From Mercenaria mercenaria (Eukaryota > Mollusca > Bivalvia > Venerida > Veneridae), in assembly GCF_021730395.1 (NCBI RefSeq), contig NC_069364.1:81895501-81959500 (forward strand): a stretch of DNA of 64,000 bases, written 5' to 3'. The notes beneath the pieces are model-generated. The model was given only the letters and a program-made list of their open reading frames with translations, was not told the DNA's origin and searched no databases. Of this stretch, positions 11,661-23,755 are shown piece by piece; the stretch's first letter is position 1, and every line of letters begins with the position of its first letter. The translations under genes were made by a program, and so were the position numbers.

Positions 11661-14600
11661 TCAGTTTATCCAAGAATAACTAAAGAAGCCATTCTGAAGC
11701 CAAAATTCACATTGCACAGGATTGTAAGCAGACATTGCTTCAGTCACAAAAGATAAATTAGCTGTCACTGCAGGGTATGGCTTCCAGGAGGACGTAAACG
11801 GTTTCCCTGTGCGCACAAATTCCAAAACCTCGTTTTGAACATTGCGTTGCCATTGGATATCACTGTCTGTAGGATGTTTTATATAATCGGGAATAAAACC
11901 GAAGAAAGCAAAAACATCCCACATGTGCATAGAGTACGATGCAGGGAACGGTATCCCAACAGCATGAATGGGTACTGAAGGTTTCGCTGTGACTACATAA
12001 CGATATACTGGTGAGCTGAACGTAGCCGCTGCATACAAACTCATAACGTCATTCGGACAATTAGCTCGAATATCGCTCGCCATACTGGTCAGCTGGAATT
12101 CCGGTGTAATGTGGTGACTTGGGTACAATTTAAAAGCTGTTTCAAGTACAAGTCGACCAAATGTCCCAATTGTTTCATTAACGTGTTCTTCATAGTGTGT
12201 CCATGTCCAGTTGTTGATGGTCATGTCAAGCGGATTGTAGTCTATTTCATTTGCACATGACCCTAAAAGATAAAATAGATATGGGTAGATCAGAACAGAA
12301 AGCTCGGCACTTGATCTTGCTTGCATGGAACGAATTTGTTTCGGAAAATGTTAATGTTATATGCAAAATGTACATATTACCTTAAAAGCACGCCGCCGCG
12401 TAAAAATCAAACAAATAATTGTAAAATAAAACTTCCGCTAAAAACTACTCCTAAATTATTTCAAATATGATGTAATTACTCCTCCCGTCTAAAACACATT
12501 GATTTGTTCGTGAAACAAGACTGATATTCAGTTCTCTCAAAGTAGCAAACCACGTCATTTTATAAATATACGAATATTGAACATAAACTTGTAAATAAAT
12601 CACAAACCAATAAGTAATGGAACATCCACCATGTTTCCGTTAGCCCAGGCATCAAATGGTGCTTCTGGAATCACCACACCTAGAAAATATATAGAGGATA
12701 TTGTACGACCTTTCCCAACAGCTCCTTTTAGAAGGAAATATCCTATGCGATTTTCATTCCCATATATACCAGTATTTGAGTCAGCCCCAGCACTACAAAC
12801 ACTAATGGCATACGCCAAAACAAAATGAAATAAATATCTGTTTCATTGTTCCTGATTTTGATTTGCTCATTTTCCCATCCTATATTTTCACATGGTTAGC
12901 TTTTGAAAAAGCTAGTAGAGGCCCGTTTATTATGCAACTGATCAACAAAACTGAGAATGAAAGATATGCGAAGTATACGTATTGGTTTACCATGAATCGA
13001 TTAAGCAAAAAAGGAGACAACTTAGTAAGAGTCTCGTCCGGTTTATAGATTGCAATAATTGGTTCTCAACATGACAGTGCATTTGCAATTGTTTGCACAG
13101 AAAGCAAGGTAAAAAACCTCCATAGGATCCGAAAGGCTTCGGTCTTTTTCGTTGTTTTTTTTTTAAACAAAAAAAACTATCGTAACACCGACCCGTGGAG
13201 ACGTGCCGGAATAAGTCGGTTACAGTCTCAGAGAAATCTTCACAAGAATGGGAATACATTGAAAGTAACACGAAATTGGGAAGTCTGCCGAAAGCCTGTA
13301 TTTGTTAACAAATGTGTGATGCAATTAATGTAATATTTGAAATATGAAGGGTAATATTTAAAATATGAAGGGATCCATCGACTGATACAGATTGGCTGGC
13401 AGCATTTTATGCAAGTATTAAGCAGCCTACCGTTTCCGAGATACTATCAACACAACCCTGTTTCAGGCCGGAAACTGTTTACTAACAGCTCTCTAACTGA
13501 TATTTTCTTTGCATCACGTCACTTTGTAAGACTAGCAAACCAATCCATATAATTAAAATCAAAATTAATGAAACAACGAATTTTACATTACTTAAAAGTT
13601 AATGTTGTACAATTGCAGCAAATAAAAATAAAAATTATGTTTACCATCAACTACCGCAATAGCTCCGTCAAAATAATATTTGGTAGGTAAATCCCCTTGA
13701 TCTAACATTGCCCAGTATGGATATTTCATCCACGGAACAGCAAAGGTCACTTCAGCAGATGTTAGGGAATATAGACAATCTATGTTGGAACAATTTGCAT
13801 TTCTCAGGAAAGCTTCGTTATCGGTGTAGGCTTCTGAAGCTGTCTTGTTCAAGATGGGTGAAGCAGATAGGAGCCAGGCTTTATGGAACAGACCTTTGCA
13901 GAGTGGAGAAGCCAGTAAGGCAAATATCGCTGTTCCTCCTGAACTTTGCCCGAATACTGTAACCTGAAAATGTAATTGTTTAAGACCCTTAATTTTCAAA
14001 TTATATAAGTGTAATTAAAGTTAAATTTTATTGTACGTGTCACTTTGAAAGTAAAATAAGAAAGGAATTTGTACCATAAAAATCAAGTTTATTATCTCGA
14101 GGCGAAATGGAAAGAAGAAGAAATATTTTAGATCAAATAAGACGGCAAGGATAAACCTATACCTGATTTGGATCGCCACCGAAATTTCTTATATTCAGGT
14201 GAACCCATTGCAGGACAGCTATCATGTCCATGAAGCCGTAGTTACCGGATGTTTTAGTCGTGGAATTGTCCGCCAACATTTGTAGAGACATGAAGCCGAA
14301 TGCATGCAGACGATAATTAAATCCTACATATACGATATCAGTTTCCATGGCTAATTTTTCAGTTGGCATGTATAACGGCCAGTTTCCATTTGAAACTTGT
14401 AAACTTCCTCCATGAATCCACACCATAACTGGCTTAGGCATTTCTGGTTTCAAATCTGGACTTAGTACATTTAGGTACAAACAGTCTTCGCTACCGATTA
14501 AAGTTTTACGTTCAGGATCCTCCGGGCTTATTTGGAAGCACGTGTTCCCATATGTATTCGCAGTAAATGTTCCATTCCAACAATTTCCCGTCTTTGGACT

Positions 14601-14828
14601 GAGCGCTTCTGGTGGCTTCCATCTGAGGCGCCCAACAGGAGGCGAAGCATACGGAATCCCTCGAAAACTGAAAGCACCATCCTTTACAATGCCATTAACC
14701 AATCCACAGTTTGTCTGAACAGTAACATCACAAGTCAGGAATGGCAGAATACTACTAATAAGTAGCGATATTCCTTGAGCAGCGTTCATCATGATATACC
14801 GTAAATCCCGAAGTATTAAGCGAAACAT
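11661..14828 (-). CDS. Secreted type-B carboxylesterase, gene A (four exons, intact)
   Basis: Hydrolase of the carboxylesterase/cholinesterase family, cleaving carboxylic esters; substrate unknown. Exons 14828-14163, 13963-13645, 12679-12608 and 12262-11661 join with GT/AG sites in phases 0, 1, 1 to 552 aa, the usual family length. A hydrophobic leader (MMNAAQGISLLISSILPFLT, second ATG at 14792) suggests secretion. Family signatures: SFRGIPYASPPVGRLRWKPP, EDCLYLNV, oxyanion-hole HGG in VWIHGG, and FGGDPNQVTVFGQSSGG, which crosses the first intron and carries nucleophile Ser229. Probable acid is Glu358 (SCANEID) and base His465 (SMHMWDVFAFFG), so the triad looks complete, though GESAGG is GQSSGG here and the acid motif is unusual. 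No transmembrane, GPI or KDEL tail. Tandem paralogue of the 20.1-23.7 kb gene, same exon sizes for exons 2-4. Confidence 0.94.
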
Positions 14829-15269
14829 TTTAGCGATTGTAGCCCGTTGCTTAAATAATACTTTAACAAAAAGTCACAAGTCTTAGTTTTAGAAATTATC
14901 TTTCTTGTTTAAACCTACTTTATTAACACTCATTTAAACAGAACATTGTGCGATTGATAACGTTGTTTAGCTTACATAACTACTTATGGTTCTTAAGAAC
15001 TACTTCATTGAATAGCGTATAACATCTACTTACGTTCATTTCGTTTATGACTGCTTTAAAAATTTTACAAGGGAGAAAAAGTAAAAGTAGCAATATATCT
15101 TATGTAGATTTTCTGCAAATCCCCCGATACAATATAAGAATGTACAATTTACATTCAAATATCTATCTATTTACCTATCTGCCTTTACAAGATGATCCAA
15201 TATGCCACTTGCGAAAAGGAGCTTAACCGTAAAAATAGAAATGGCAGAAAACGCGATATATTTTCTTAT

Positions 15270-17045
15270 GAGTTGATGGAGGTCGATCGAATTTCCATGT
15301 GGCCAAGCGTCAAATGGTGCTTCAGTAAGCACAATACCTGCGTGAAAACAACACTTCCTGATTTACGGAAGACGTACTGCAGCCTACCTTGTTCTCTCCT
15401 CAGTAACGGAGACATGTAGAAATATTTAACGGTAACATAAGACCTTATTGCCAAACTGAGGAATCTGTGCCTTTTAAAAGATGATTACCTTTATAATGAG
15501 CCTGATAAAAAAAATGAGGAAGAAGCAGAACGTAAACATTTGTAAGTACTGTAGTAATGCATCGATATTGACGTTCTGTTGCGAAATATATCAACTGAGT
15601 TAGTAAAAAGGCGTGACATAAGCGACACACGAAACAAGAAACAGTGAACTGGTATCCACCACCGAATGGGATAAATGTTTTTCTCTTAAAAAAGCTGTCT
15701 GCCTAAAACAAAAACTTATATTTCCAAAAAGGATGTCAGTGTGGTCCCAATGCCCCATCCACTGTTCAACATTTTATTTCTTACAAAAGTTATAGATTAA
15801 AACACATTTTATTATTAAAGAACTGTACCTTGGTCTCTAAGCAAGATACGGAAGTACCAAAATAAGAGTAAAGTTTTATGTCTCTGGCATTTATTTCCAA
15901 AAGGTTATTTATGGTGTTGATAGGACTGTGTGGAATAAGTAATTGTGTAAAAAATGAATATATGAATGGATATTCCAAGCTACGTAGAGATGGTTAGGTC
16001 TACAATTGAAAGTCAGCCAAAACGGAAAAAAACGTTCATATGTCCATCTAGATACGGTGTCGTCCCGGATTGAAGTACTTTTGAATCGTTGTATCGTAGG
16101 AAGTAGTTCTCTGAAATTGTGAAGTCCCTAGTTTTAAGCCATTACATTTTAAGTGTATTTATTGACATTGTATACATTGCTTGCCATTTCTTATGTCTTT
16201 AACAGTTAGTTGTTTTGTCTGTTTTCTTCAGGTGGTTGAAAGATATCACTGTTTACTCTGTGTGATATTTCTGCGGATTGCTACAAAATAGGCAACATTT
16301 TTAAATGCCTGTAAATTATTAAAGCGGATACTTTTTACTATGTTTTATAAGATTTTTGAAATCTTATTTATTTTTTCTAGTAGAGGAAATTAGGCTTACA
16401 GACTCATTTTTGACCGAGGACCAGAGACAACGAAACGTGATCAGATAAGACGGCGAGAATAACTATATACCTGATTTGGATCGCAACCAAAAGTTCATAT
16501 ATTCAGCTGATTCCATTGCAGGACAATTATCGTGTTTACCGGATGTTTTAGTCGTGGAGTTGTCTGCCGAATTTATGCAGACGGTGATTAAATCCTACAT
16601 AAACTAAATCAGTTTTCATGGCTAATATTTCAGTTAGCATGTTTGGCGCATATAACGGCAAGTTTCCATTTGACATTTGAAAGCCTCCGCAATGAATCCA
16701 CATCATAACCGTTTAAGCTTTTCTGGTTTCAAATCTGGACTTAGTACATGTCGGTACAAATAGCTTTAGCTACCGATAAAAGCTTTACGTTTAGTGTACT
16801 GCGGGCTTATTTGGAAGTACGTGTTCCCTGTGCGTTCGCAGTATGTGTTCCATTCCGACAATTTTCCATCTTTGGATAAAGTATTTAAGGTGTCTTCCAT
16901 CTGAAGCGCCCAACAGGAGACATAGCATACGGATCTCGCCCAAAAACTGAAATTGCCTTTATGATGTCAATAACCAATCCACAGTTTATCTCTAGAGTAA
17001 CGTTGCAAGTCAAGAATGGCAAAATACTTAAAAAAGTAAGTACAC
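15270..17045 (-). pseudogene. Decayed third carboxylesterase copy (C)
   Basis: On the minus strand, 17045-16470 is recognisably exon 1 of the same esterase family (remnants of the signature around EDCLYLNV, HGG and GGDPNQ, the last before a donor-like GTATA near 16470), but frame is lost in several places. About 15342-15275 matches exon 3 (APF.AWP...), with an acceptor-like TTGTTTTCACGCAG. No exon 2 between them and no exon 4 downstream could be found, so the copy is deleted as well as decayed. It lies between intact genes A and B in the same orientation, as expected for a dead member of a tandem array. A dispersed repeat (15402-15640) sits in what was its intron 2. Confidence 0.8.
15402..15640. 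repeat. Dispersed ~250-bp repeat, copy 2
   Basis: Same order and orientation of blocks as 5511-5775 (CAGTAACGG start, GAGGAATCTGTGCC, CTGATAAAAAAA, TGACATAAGC), diverged by substitutions and small gaps. Lies inside the dead esterase copy. Confidence 0.75.
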
Positions 17046-17162
17046 AAACTACATGTACAGCACTAAATGTATTTATAATTTAACGTATATCCAAAGGTAC
17101 CAAGACAAACTATGAAACAACTTGGTCTCGGTTGATTGAATAATTATTTTTAAAAGTCGGAC

Positions 17163-19778
17163 CTTAGGTCAATTACTTTTTTATGTAATTAATTATATTA
17201 CAATTACTTGACATTTAAATCAATTAAATTACAATTACAGTCGTTTTGGGAAACTAATTACACATGTTTTCATTGTCTAATGTAATTAATTACATTTCAA
17301 TTACAAACAAAAAAGCTACATATACAACTTTTATAATTTCAAAAAATACATTATGCAAGTCAATTTACTCAGGTTATATTCAACAAGTAGTGTAAATGGT
17401 GTAAATGGTGAATCATCATGTTTTTTTTCCAGATTTTATGATACACACTGAAGTCTCACAAGTGGATGAAATGTTTTCTGATATACACAGGTTATGCATA
17501 ATTGCTCTAAACTCTCTCTCTATGGAATTGTTGCACTTTAGAAACAACAGGGTTTCAAAGTTCTTGTCAGTTAGAAGCAACTCTCAGCTCGAAGTATTTT
17601 ACCACCAATGGTGAAAAGCCTTTTCACAGGTTCTGAGGAAGATGGAATAGCTACGTAAGTCAGAGCCAGTTTGCTCAAAGCAGGGGATTTGTCAGAGTAA
17701 AGTTCCCAGTACTGAAGAGGGCTTCAGAAAATTCCATTGTATCATCAGCCAGATATATCAGTTTCATTACTAGTTCTAGGTATGGTGTCTTGGTTAAAAA
17801 ACTAAAGATGTCAGTAGCAGGTCTTTGAAGCTTCTGTGGTGATGAGTCAGCTTCAGCGGACATATTAACTGTGCTGGATTTCATTTTCAGGGTGGTGATG
17901 TGCTGTTCTCTTTCACAATCAAATTTGCACCATGACAACTTAAATCGTGGATCCAAACTTGTGGCAAGAATATAATCTTCATTTTCCTCGTATTTTGAGT
18001 CCTTTTGAGTGATGCCCTCAGTGTTATGACCATTTTTGTGTTGTATGTGCTTGCCATAGTTTTAGTTGTGTTTATAGTGATACACACAAAGTTGCAGTCA
18101 AACTTGCACTAGGCTAACTGTCTTTTCTTTTTGAACCTCCAATGCTGCTTCTTCCAAGGACTTGAGGATTGCACATATTTTTTTCCATAATTTTTCGTTC
18201 ATAATATATCAGCTTATGAGGATAATCCAGACTTCAGTTTTTCTTCAAACACTGTAAAACTGACTCCAGCATATAAATCTGAGAATTCAAACGTGTAGTA
18301 TTAGTTGCGTGTAAACGTTTCTCTTCTGACTGAATTTCCGATGCAAGTGCAGATTTTCTAACAGAACTGAAAATACTGGAGACCTTTGAAATCAAGTTTT
18401 TAAATGATTTCCATATTCACACAGACCATCTTTAATAGCAAGCTGTAACAAAGGCGCATTAGCGCGTAGGCAAATGATCAAAAGTTTCAAAGTCTGGCAC
18501 AGAAATGTTGAAAGCTTTGATCATGTTATCTGCATTGTCAGTGACAACATTTGAACTCTCACATCCGATTTTAAAGCAAGCAATGGTCTCCTTATATTCT
18601 TTTTTTCTGCAGTATGTCTGCCTTTTAACCTAGAGCAGGCTAACATAACAGATTTAACTGCCAGTCCTGAATGAAATGTCCAGTGACACCTAGGAAAGCT
18701 CTCATTTGCCGATAGATCTAGTGTTAAACACATACTCTATGCAGATTTAAGCTGTCTTTTGATCTGACCTTGAACATCTGTACATTTTTCTTGGATGAGT
18801 TTGATGTCAGATATTTTCGACTGGGCACCTGGCATTTCGTATTTGGCTTGTCCATTAGATTTTTGAAGTACTGACTTTCAACCACTGAAAGTGGAATAAG
18901 ATCTCCAGCAATGGAAGACACCAGTGCATCTGCTATCATTGTTTGTCTTTGATCTAATGGAGAGTATTTGTTGATTCCTGCCAAACAATCAGTAACCTGT
19001 TTTTGGTCTGCAGCTGGTTTATCACACTTCTTTGATGTATCTACTAACAGATTACGGTGCTTTCTTTTAAAATATAAATACTTTTTAACAAGTCCAGTTT
19101 TATGATATGTCTTTTTCAAAATTTATGATATAATGTCTTCTAAATTTTAGAGTTAATATTGGAAAGGACTGAAATTTAGTACTCTCTTTTTACTGTAAAA
19201 TAAATTCATTGAGGTGGAGTGAATACTGTTTTGGTATTAAGCAGGTATTATATAGGTATCATTGACAAAATTGTTTTCATTTCCAACTGGCACAAAATCA
19301 AATGAATTTGCACTAACCCGTATATGTTTCACAAAGTTACATTTATACTGTCACTTATTTCACTTAAGCAGTGCTTGCAGTTGGCTTAAAATTCCCAGAT
19401 ATCTGGTGGGGGGGGGGGGGGGGGGGGGGGGGGTTCGTCAGTAAAAAGTGAGAAAACAAATTTATAAGGACAAAAGGAGCCAGGTCATGGGGATTAAGGC
19501 TGCCCATAATAATTATTATATTTTGTTTTTTTCACTGCTATGAAATGGAACTTAGCATGTTTTTACAGTTGTCACTGGTATAATAAATTTCTATTATCTT
19601 AGTTGAGTTTACTGAATTAGTGTATTTAATTGTCAATTACATCCCAACATTGCATTGTAATTAATTAAACACAATTAAATGTAATTGTAAAAAAATCTTC
19701 ATTTACAAATAACATTCAATTAATCTGGAAATATAATTAAATTACAATTAATTATAATTACATTTTCAATTACCACAG
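17163..19778 (-). mobile_element. Decayed hAT transposon with ZBED-type transposase remnants
   Basis: Minus-strand remnants in the right order: 19119-18724 with KHRNLLVDTSKKCDKP, then SPLDQRQTMIADALVSSIA and IPLSVVESQYFKNLM (hAT N-terminal and catalytic-region motifs); 18520-18730 in shifted frame; 17956-17675 beginning MDPRFKLSWCKFD, the classic hAT block; and about 17660-17590 reading SSSEPVKRLFTIGGK, the C-terminal dimerisation motif. Several frame breaks make it inactive. Both flanks (17163-17310 and 19620-19775) are arrays of TAATTAC/GTAATTA in mirror orientation, ending in similar inverted sequences (CTTAGGTCAATTA and the complement of CAATTACCACAG). Flanking 8-mers match only 5 of 8, so ends are approximate. 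Confidence 0.85.
19403..19432. repeat. Poly-G tract
   Basis: About 30 consecutive G inside the hAT remnant, near the 5' side of the transposase. Homopolymer length is uncertain. Confidence 0.9.
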
Positions 19779-19893
19779 GTCTGCTCAAAATATTACGTTC
19801 TTTATTTATAAATACTGATGTAAACAGAATATTTAGTCACGAAGTAATCGGCTTAGGTAAAGACTTTTAGCAAGACAAGAAGAGGTGCTTAAT

Positions 19894-19958
19894 GCTGCAC
19901 TATATTCTATAAAGTTCTTAAGCAGTCTGATTAAAAACTTTATAGAATATAGTGCAGC
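19894..19958. other. Perfect 23-bp inverted repeat (stem-loop) 3' of gene B
   Basis: 19894-19916 and 19936-19958 are exact reverse complements (GCTGCACTATATTC... / ...GAATATAGTGCAGC) around a 19-nt loop. It lies 130-195 nt past the gene B stop and before a minus-strand AATAAA (19801-19806), so it would be in the gene B 3' UTR if that signal is used. It may equally be a small palindromic insertion. Confidence 0.85.
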
Positions 19959-20087
19959 ACTGAACTGCGTAACATTTAAAAAAATCTTAAGAAAGAGTTT
20001 CCGTGAAGTAGCAAATGTATAAGTCATAAAATATTTCATGTATTTTTTCTTCAATAAATGTGTTTTCAAATTGGCAATAATTCCGAA

Positions 20088-23000
20088 TTAATTTATCCAC
20101 GCATAGTCAAAAAATCCATTTTTCAGCCAGAAGTCACACTGAACTGGATGATAGGCGGTTATTGCCTCTGTTGTATGCGACAAACTGGCTGTCACAAAAG
20201 GAAACGGTTTCCAAGAAAATGTTGATGGTTTCCCTGTTCTTACAAAGGTCATCACTTCTTGTTTAACATTACGTTGCCATTCTATATTAAAGTCTGTTGG
20301 GTGCTTTATGTAGTCTGGTATAAATCCAAAGAATGCAAACACATCCCAAAGGTGAAATGAATACGTCGCTGGAAAGGGAATTCCTACAGCAAAAACTGGG
20401 GACGACGGAGTTGATGTCACAACGTAACGATATACTGGCGACGTAAATGCGGAAGCCGCGTGCAGAGACAATACATCGGTTGGACAATTCATTCGTAAAT
20501 CACTTGCCATACTTGTAAATTGGAATTCCGGTGAAATAAGGTTAGGTGGGTATAATTTAAGAGCTATGTTCGCGATATTACCACCAAATGTTCCTAGATA
20601 CTGCTTCACGTGGTCTTCGTATTGTGTCCATGTCCAATTATTGATCGACTTGTCAGTGGGGTCACTGTCAATTTCGTTTGCGCAAGAACCTGTAAAATAA
20701 AGTGTACACAAACTGCGAAGAAAAATTGGAAACAGTGTTTTACTGTCTTATGTTTGAATTATGGTGTTTCAGATTTCAATGGAGAAAATCACATGGTATT
20801 AAATGTCTTCGCTTATTTACATATCTGCATTCACATGGTCATTTATTAATTAGACACTTTCTGGCGAATGCTAACTCATAAACTAAAATGGGTATAAAAA
20901 GAAATGTGTACCTATGAGTAGAGGAACGTCAACCATCTTTCCATGTGACCAAGCTTCAAACGGTGCCTCAGTAAGCACAACTCCTGTGTGAAAACAAAAA
21001 TTATATATTGTACGACTTATGGAAGAAGTACTGCAATTTTAATTATTTGGTATGGTAAAGTGACCCTCAACCATGTAAAGAAATATATTGGGTCAATATG
21101 ATAATTTGGCAGCGAGGTGTTAGCCTAGTCCCAAAATTTATATCCTAACGTTTAGCCCAGCCCGACAAGAAAATTTACTGACCCTCCAAAGAAATACAGG
21201 GGCCCACCATGTGATCACCTTTTAATGGTAACGCTAGAATCTTGTTGTGGAAGTTAAAACAATTTGTCTTGCGGACCTTCCTATGTTGAAAATAAATTGT
21301 TTCAGAACAGTGTATTATATAACATAAGAGATGTGAAATATCTAGTGTGATATTGTGATCTTTGCTTCATGCGAACGTTGTGCCATGTAAGCAAACTGTT
21401 TTGATGAATCAACAATTTTAAGTTTTCATGTATTTTTATGCCCCTTTTCGAAGAAGGGTGGGGTGGGGGTGTGTGTGGGGGGGGGGGGGGGGTATATTGT
21501 TTTGCAGATGTCGGTCGGTCGGTCAGTAAGTAGACCAGTCCGTTTCCGGATGATAACTCAAGAACGCCTGGGCTAAGGATCATGAAAATATATAGGATGG
21601 TTGGTCATAACCAGTAGATGACCCCTATTGATTTTGAAATCAGTAGGTCAAAGGTCAATGTCACAGTGACCCAGAGCAATTAAACAGGTTCCGGATGATA
21701 ACTCGAGAACGCTTGGGCCTAGGATCATTAAAGGTGATAGGGTGGTTGGTCATGACCAGCAGATGATCTCTATTGATTTTGAGGTCAGCAGGTCAAAGGT
21801 CAAGGTAGCAGTGACCCAGAACAGTTTAACGGTTTCCGGATGATAACTCAATAAGGTTGGGCCTAGGATCATGCAAGTTGATAGAGAGGTTGTACATGAC
21901 CAGCAGATGACCCCTATTGATTTTTAGGTCAGTAGGTCATAGGTCAAAGTCACAGTAACCAGGAATAGTTTAACAGTTTCCGGATGATAACTCAAGAAAG
22001 CTTTGGCCTAGGATCACGAAAGCTGATAGGGAGGTTGATCATGACCAGCAGATGACCCCTATTGATTTTTTGAGGTCAGTAGGGCAAAGGTCATGGTCAC
22101 AGTGATCTAGAACAGTTAAAATGTGTCCGGACGACAACTTGAGAATGCTAGGGTCTAGGATCATGAAACTTAATATGGAGTTTTATCATGACCAGCAGAT
22201 GACCCCTATTGATTTTTAGGTCAATAGATCAAATGTCAATGTCACTTTGACCAAGAACAGTAGAACTTTTGTGCACAATGACCATATAATTTCTGTTCCT
22301 TGTTCAATACTGAATGCATCAAGTGGTGGGGGGGGGGGGGGGGGGGGGGGGGGCATTTCGTGTTCTACGAGCTCTTGTTAAAAGTTATGTTGTCTAATAA
22401 TTTATCGAGAATAAATTCGGATTACCATCAACAATTGCAAGCGCTCCATCAAAGTAGCCGTTCCGTGGTAAATCTCCTTGATCTGTCATTGCCCAGTATG
22501 GATAAGATGTCCAAGGGACTGCAAAGGTCACTTCAGTAGACGAAAGTGAATATAAACAGTTAATATCGGTACAATTGGTGTTTTTCAAGAATATTTCATT
22601 GTCTTTGAAAGCATCGTTGGCAGTCTTGTTCAATATGGGTGATCCCGATAACATCCATGCTCTTTGAAAGAGGCCCTTACAAAAAGGGGAAGATAACAAA
22701 GCAAATATTGAAGTTCCTCCAGAGCTCTGACCAAATACAGTCACCTGCAAATATCATGCAAAGAACACATTTACAAGTATCATATGTAAATGCAGAGTAA
22801 AAAGTTTGATAAAATACTGAGTTATTACATATCTGATACAATGTATGTTTTCACAAATCTATAAGATGTAAGAAAATGGACACGAATAAATACATGTAGT
22901 TTAGGAAAGTGTTGTCAAAAAAAAAACATGAAATAAATAAAAGAGTTTATAACAAGGTCAAACATGAATTATATACTGAAGTTTTGTAGCTCCAAGATTC

Positions 23001-23749
23001 TAGTAAGATTCAGTGAAAAATGAGAATGTTACAATAAAACATTTAAAAATAAGTTGAACATATAGTTACTCTGTTTCATTAATTTGAAAGACAGTTACCC
23101 GGTTCGGATCTCCACCAAAGTTTTTGATGTTAGACTGTACCCATTTCAAAACTGCAATCATATCCATGAATCCGTAATTTCCCGATGTATTCGTCGGCGA
23201 CTGGTCAGCCAACACTTGAAGAGCCATGAAGCCGAATGCATGCAGTCGATAATTAAATCCTACAATTACGGTATCGGTTTCCTTCGCCAGCTTTTCTGTA
23301 GGCATATACAGCGGCCAGTTGCCATTTAAGCATTGCAAATATCCACCATGTATCCATACCATAACGGGTTTAAGGGCAGTCGGGTTCAGTGATGGTGATA
23401 TAACATTTAGGTATAAACAATCCTCGCTTCCAAGCAACTGCTGCCGTTTTGGATCTGTAAAACTTATTTGAAAACACGTGTTTCCATATTTGTGCGCCAG
23501 TAGAGTTCCGTTCCAGCAGTTTCCCTTCTCTGGACTGAGTTCAACTGGCGGCTTCCATCTTAATCGTCCGACAGGCGGCAAAGCATACGGAATACCTCGG
23601 AAACTATTTACTCCATCAGTTTGAATTCCATCCACTGGTCCGCACTGCGTTTGTACCTTTACACTGTAGTATAAGGACGGCATAACACTAAGAACAGTAC
23701 AAAGTAAAATTAACTCCGTCATGGTAAATTCACGCATGGATGTCTCCAT
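20088..23749 (-). CDS. Secreted type-B carboxylesterase, gene B (four exons, intact)
   Basis: Paralogue of gene A. Exons 23749-23099, 22744-22426, 20983-20912 and 20689-20088 join with GT/AG sites in phases 0, 1, 1 to 547 aa. Start: the ATG at 23749 is the first in frame; a later one (MTELILLCTVLSVMPSLYYS) starts the cleanest signal peptide, so translation could begin there. Motifs: SFRGIPYALPPVGRLRWKPP, EDCLYLNV, VWIHGG, FGGDPNR joined to VTVFGQSSGG (nucleophile Ser), SCANEID (probable acid) and SFHLWDVFAFFGF (base His). The triad looks complete. Exons 2, 3 and 4 (319, 72, 602 nt) equal those of gene A to the base. Intron 2 is enlarged by a tandem-repeat element (21430-22379). Substrate unknown; secretion inferred. 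Confidence 0.94.
21430..22379 (+). repeat. Hairpin-ended tandem repeat in gene B intron 2 (145-bp units)
   Basis: Starts TTTTATGCCCC, has GTCGGTCGGTCGGTCAG, then about five units starting near 21547, 21691, 21836, 21980 and 22127 (spacing 144-147), each with CCGGATGATAACTC, GATGACCCCTATTGA and AGGTCAAAGGTCA-like blocks. It ends with a poly-G run, GGGCATTT, a small stem (TCGT/ACGA) and GCTCTTGTT. Same plan as the elements at 50222, 61287 and 63296. Poly-G tracts at 21478-21493 and 22328-22353 sit at its two ends. Confidence 0.85.
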
Positions 23750-23755
23750 AGTCAA

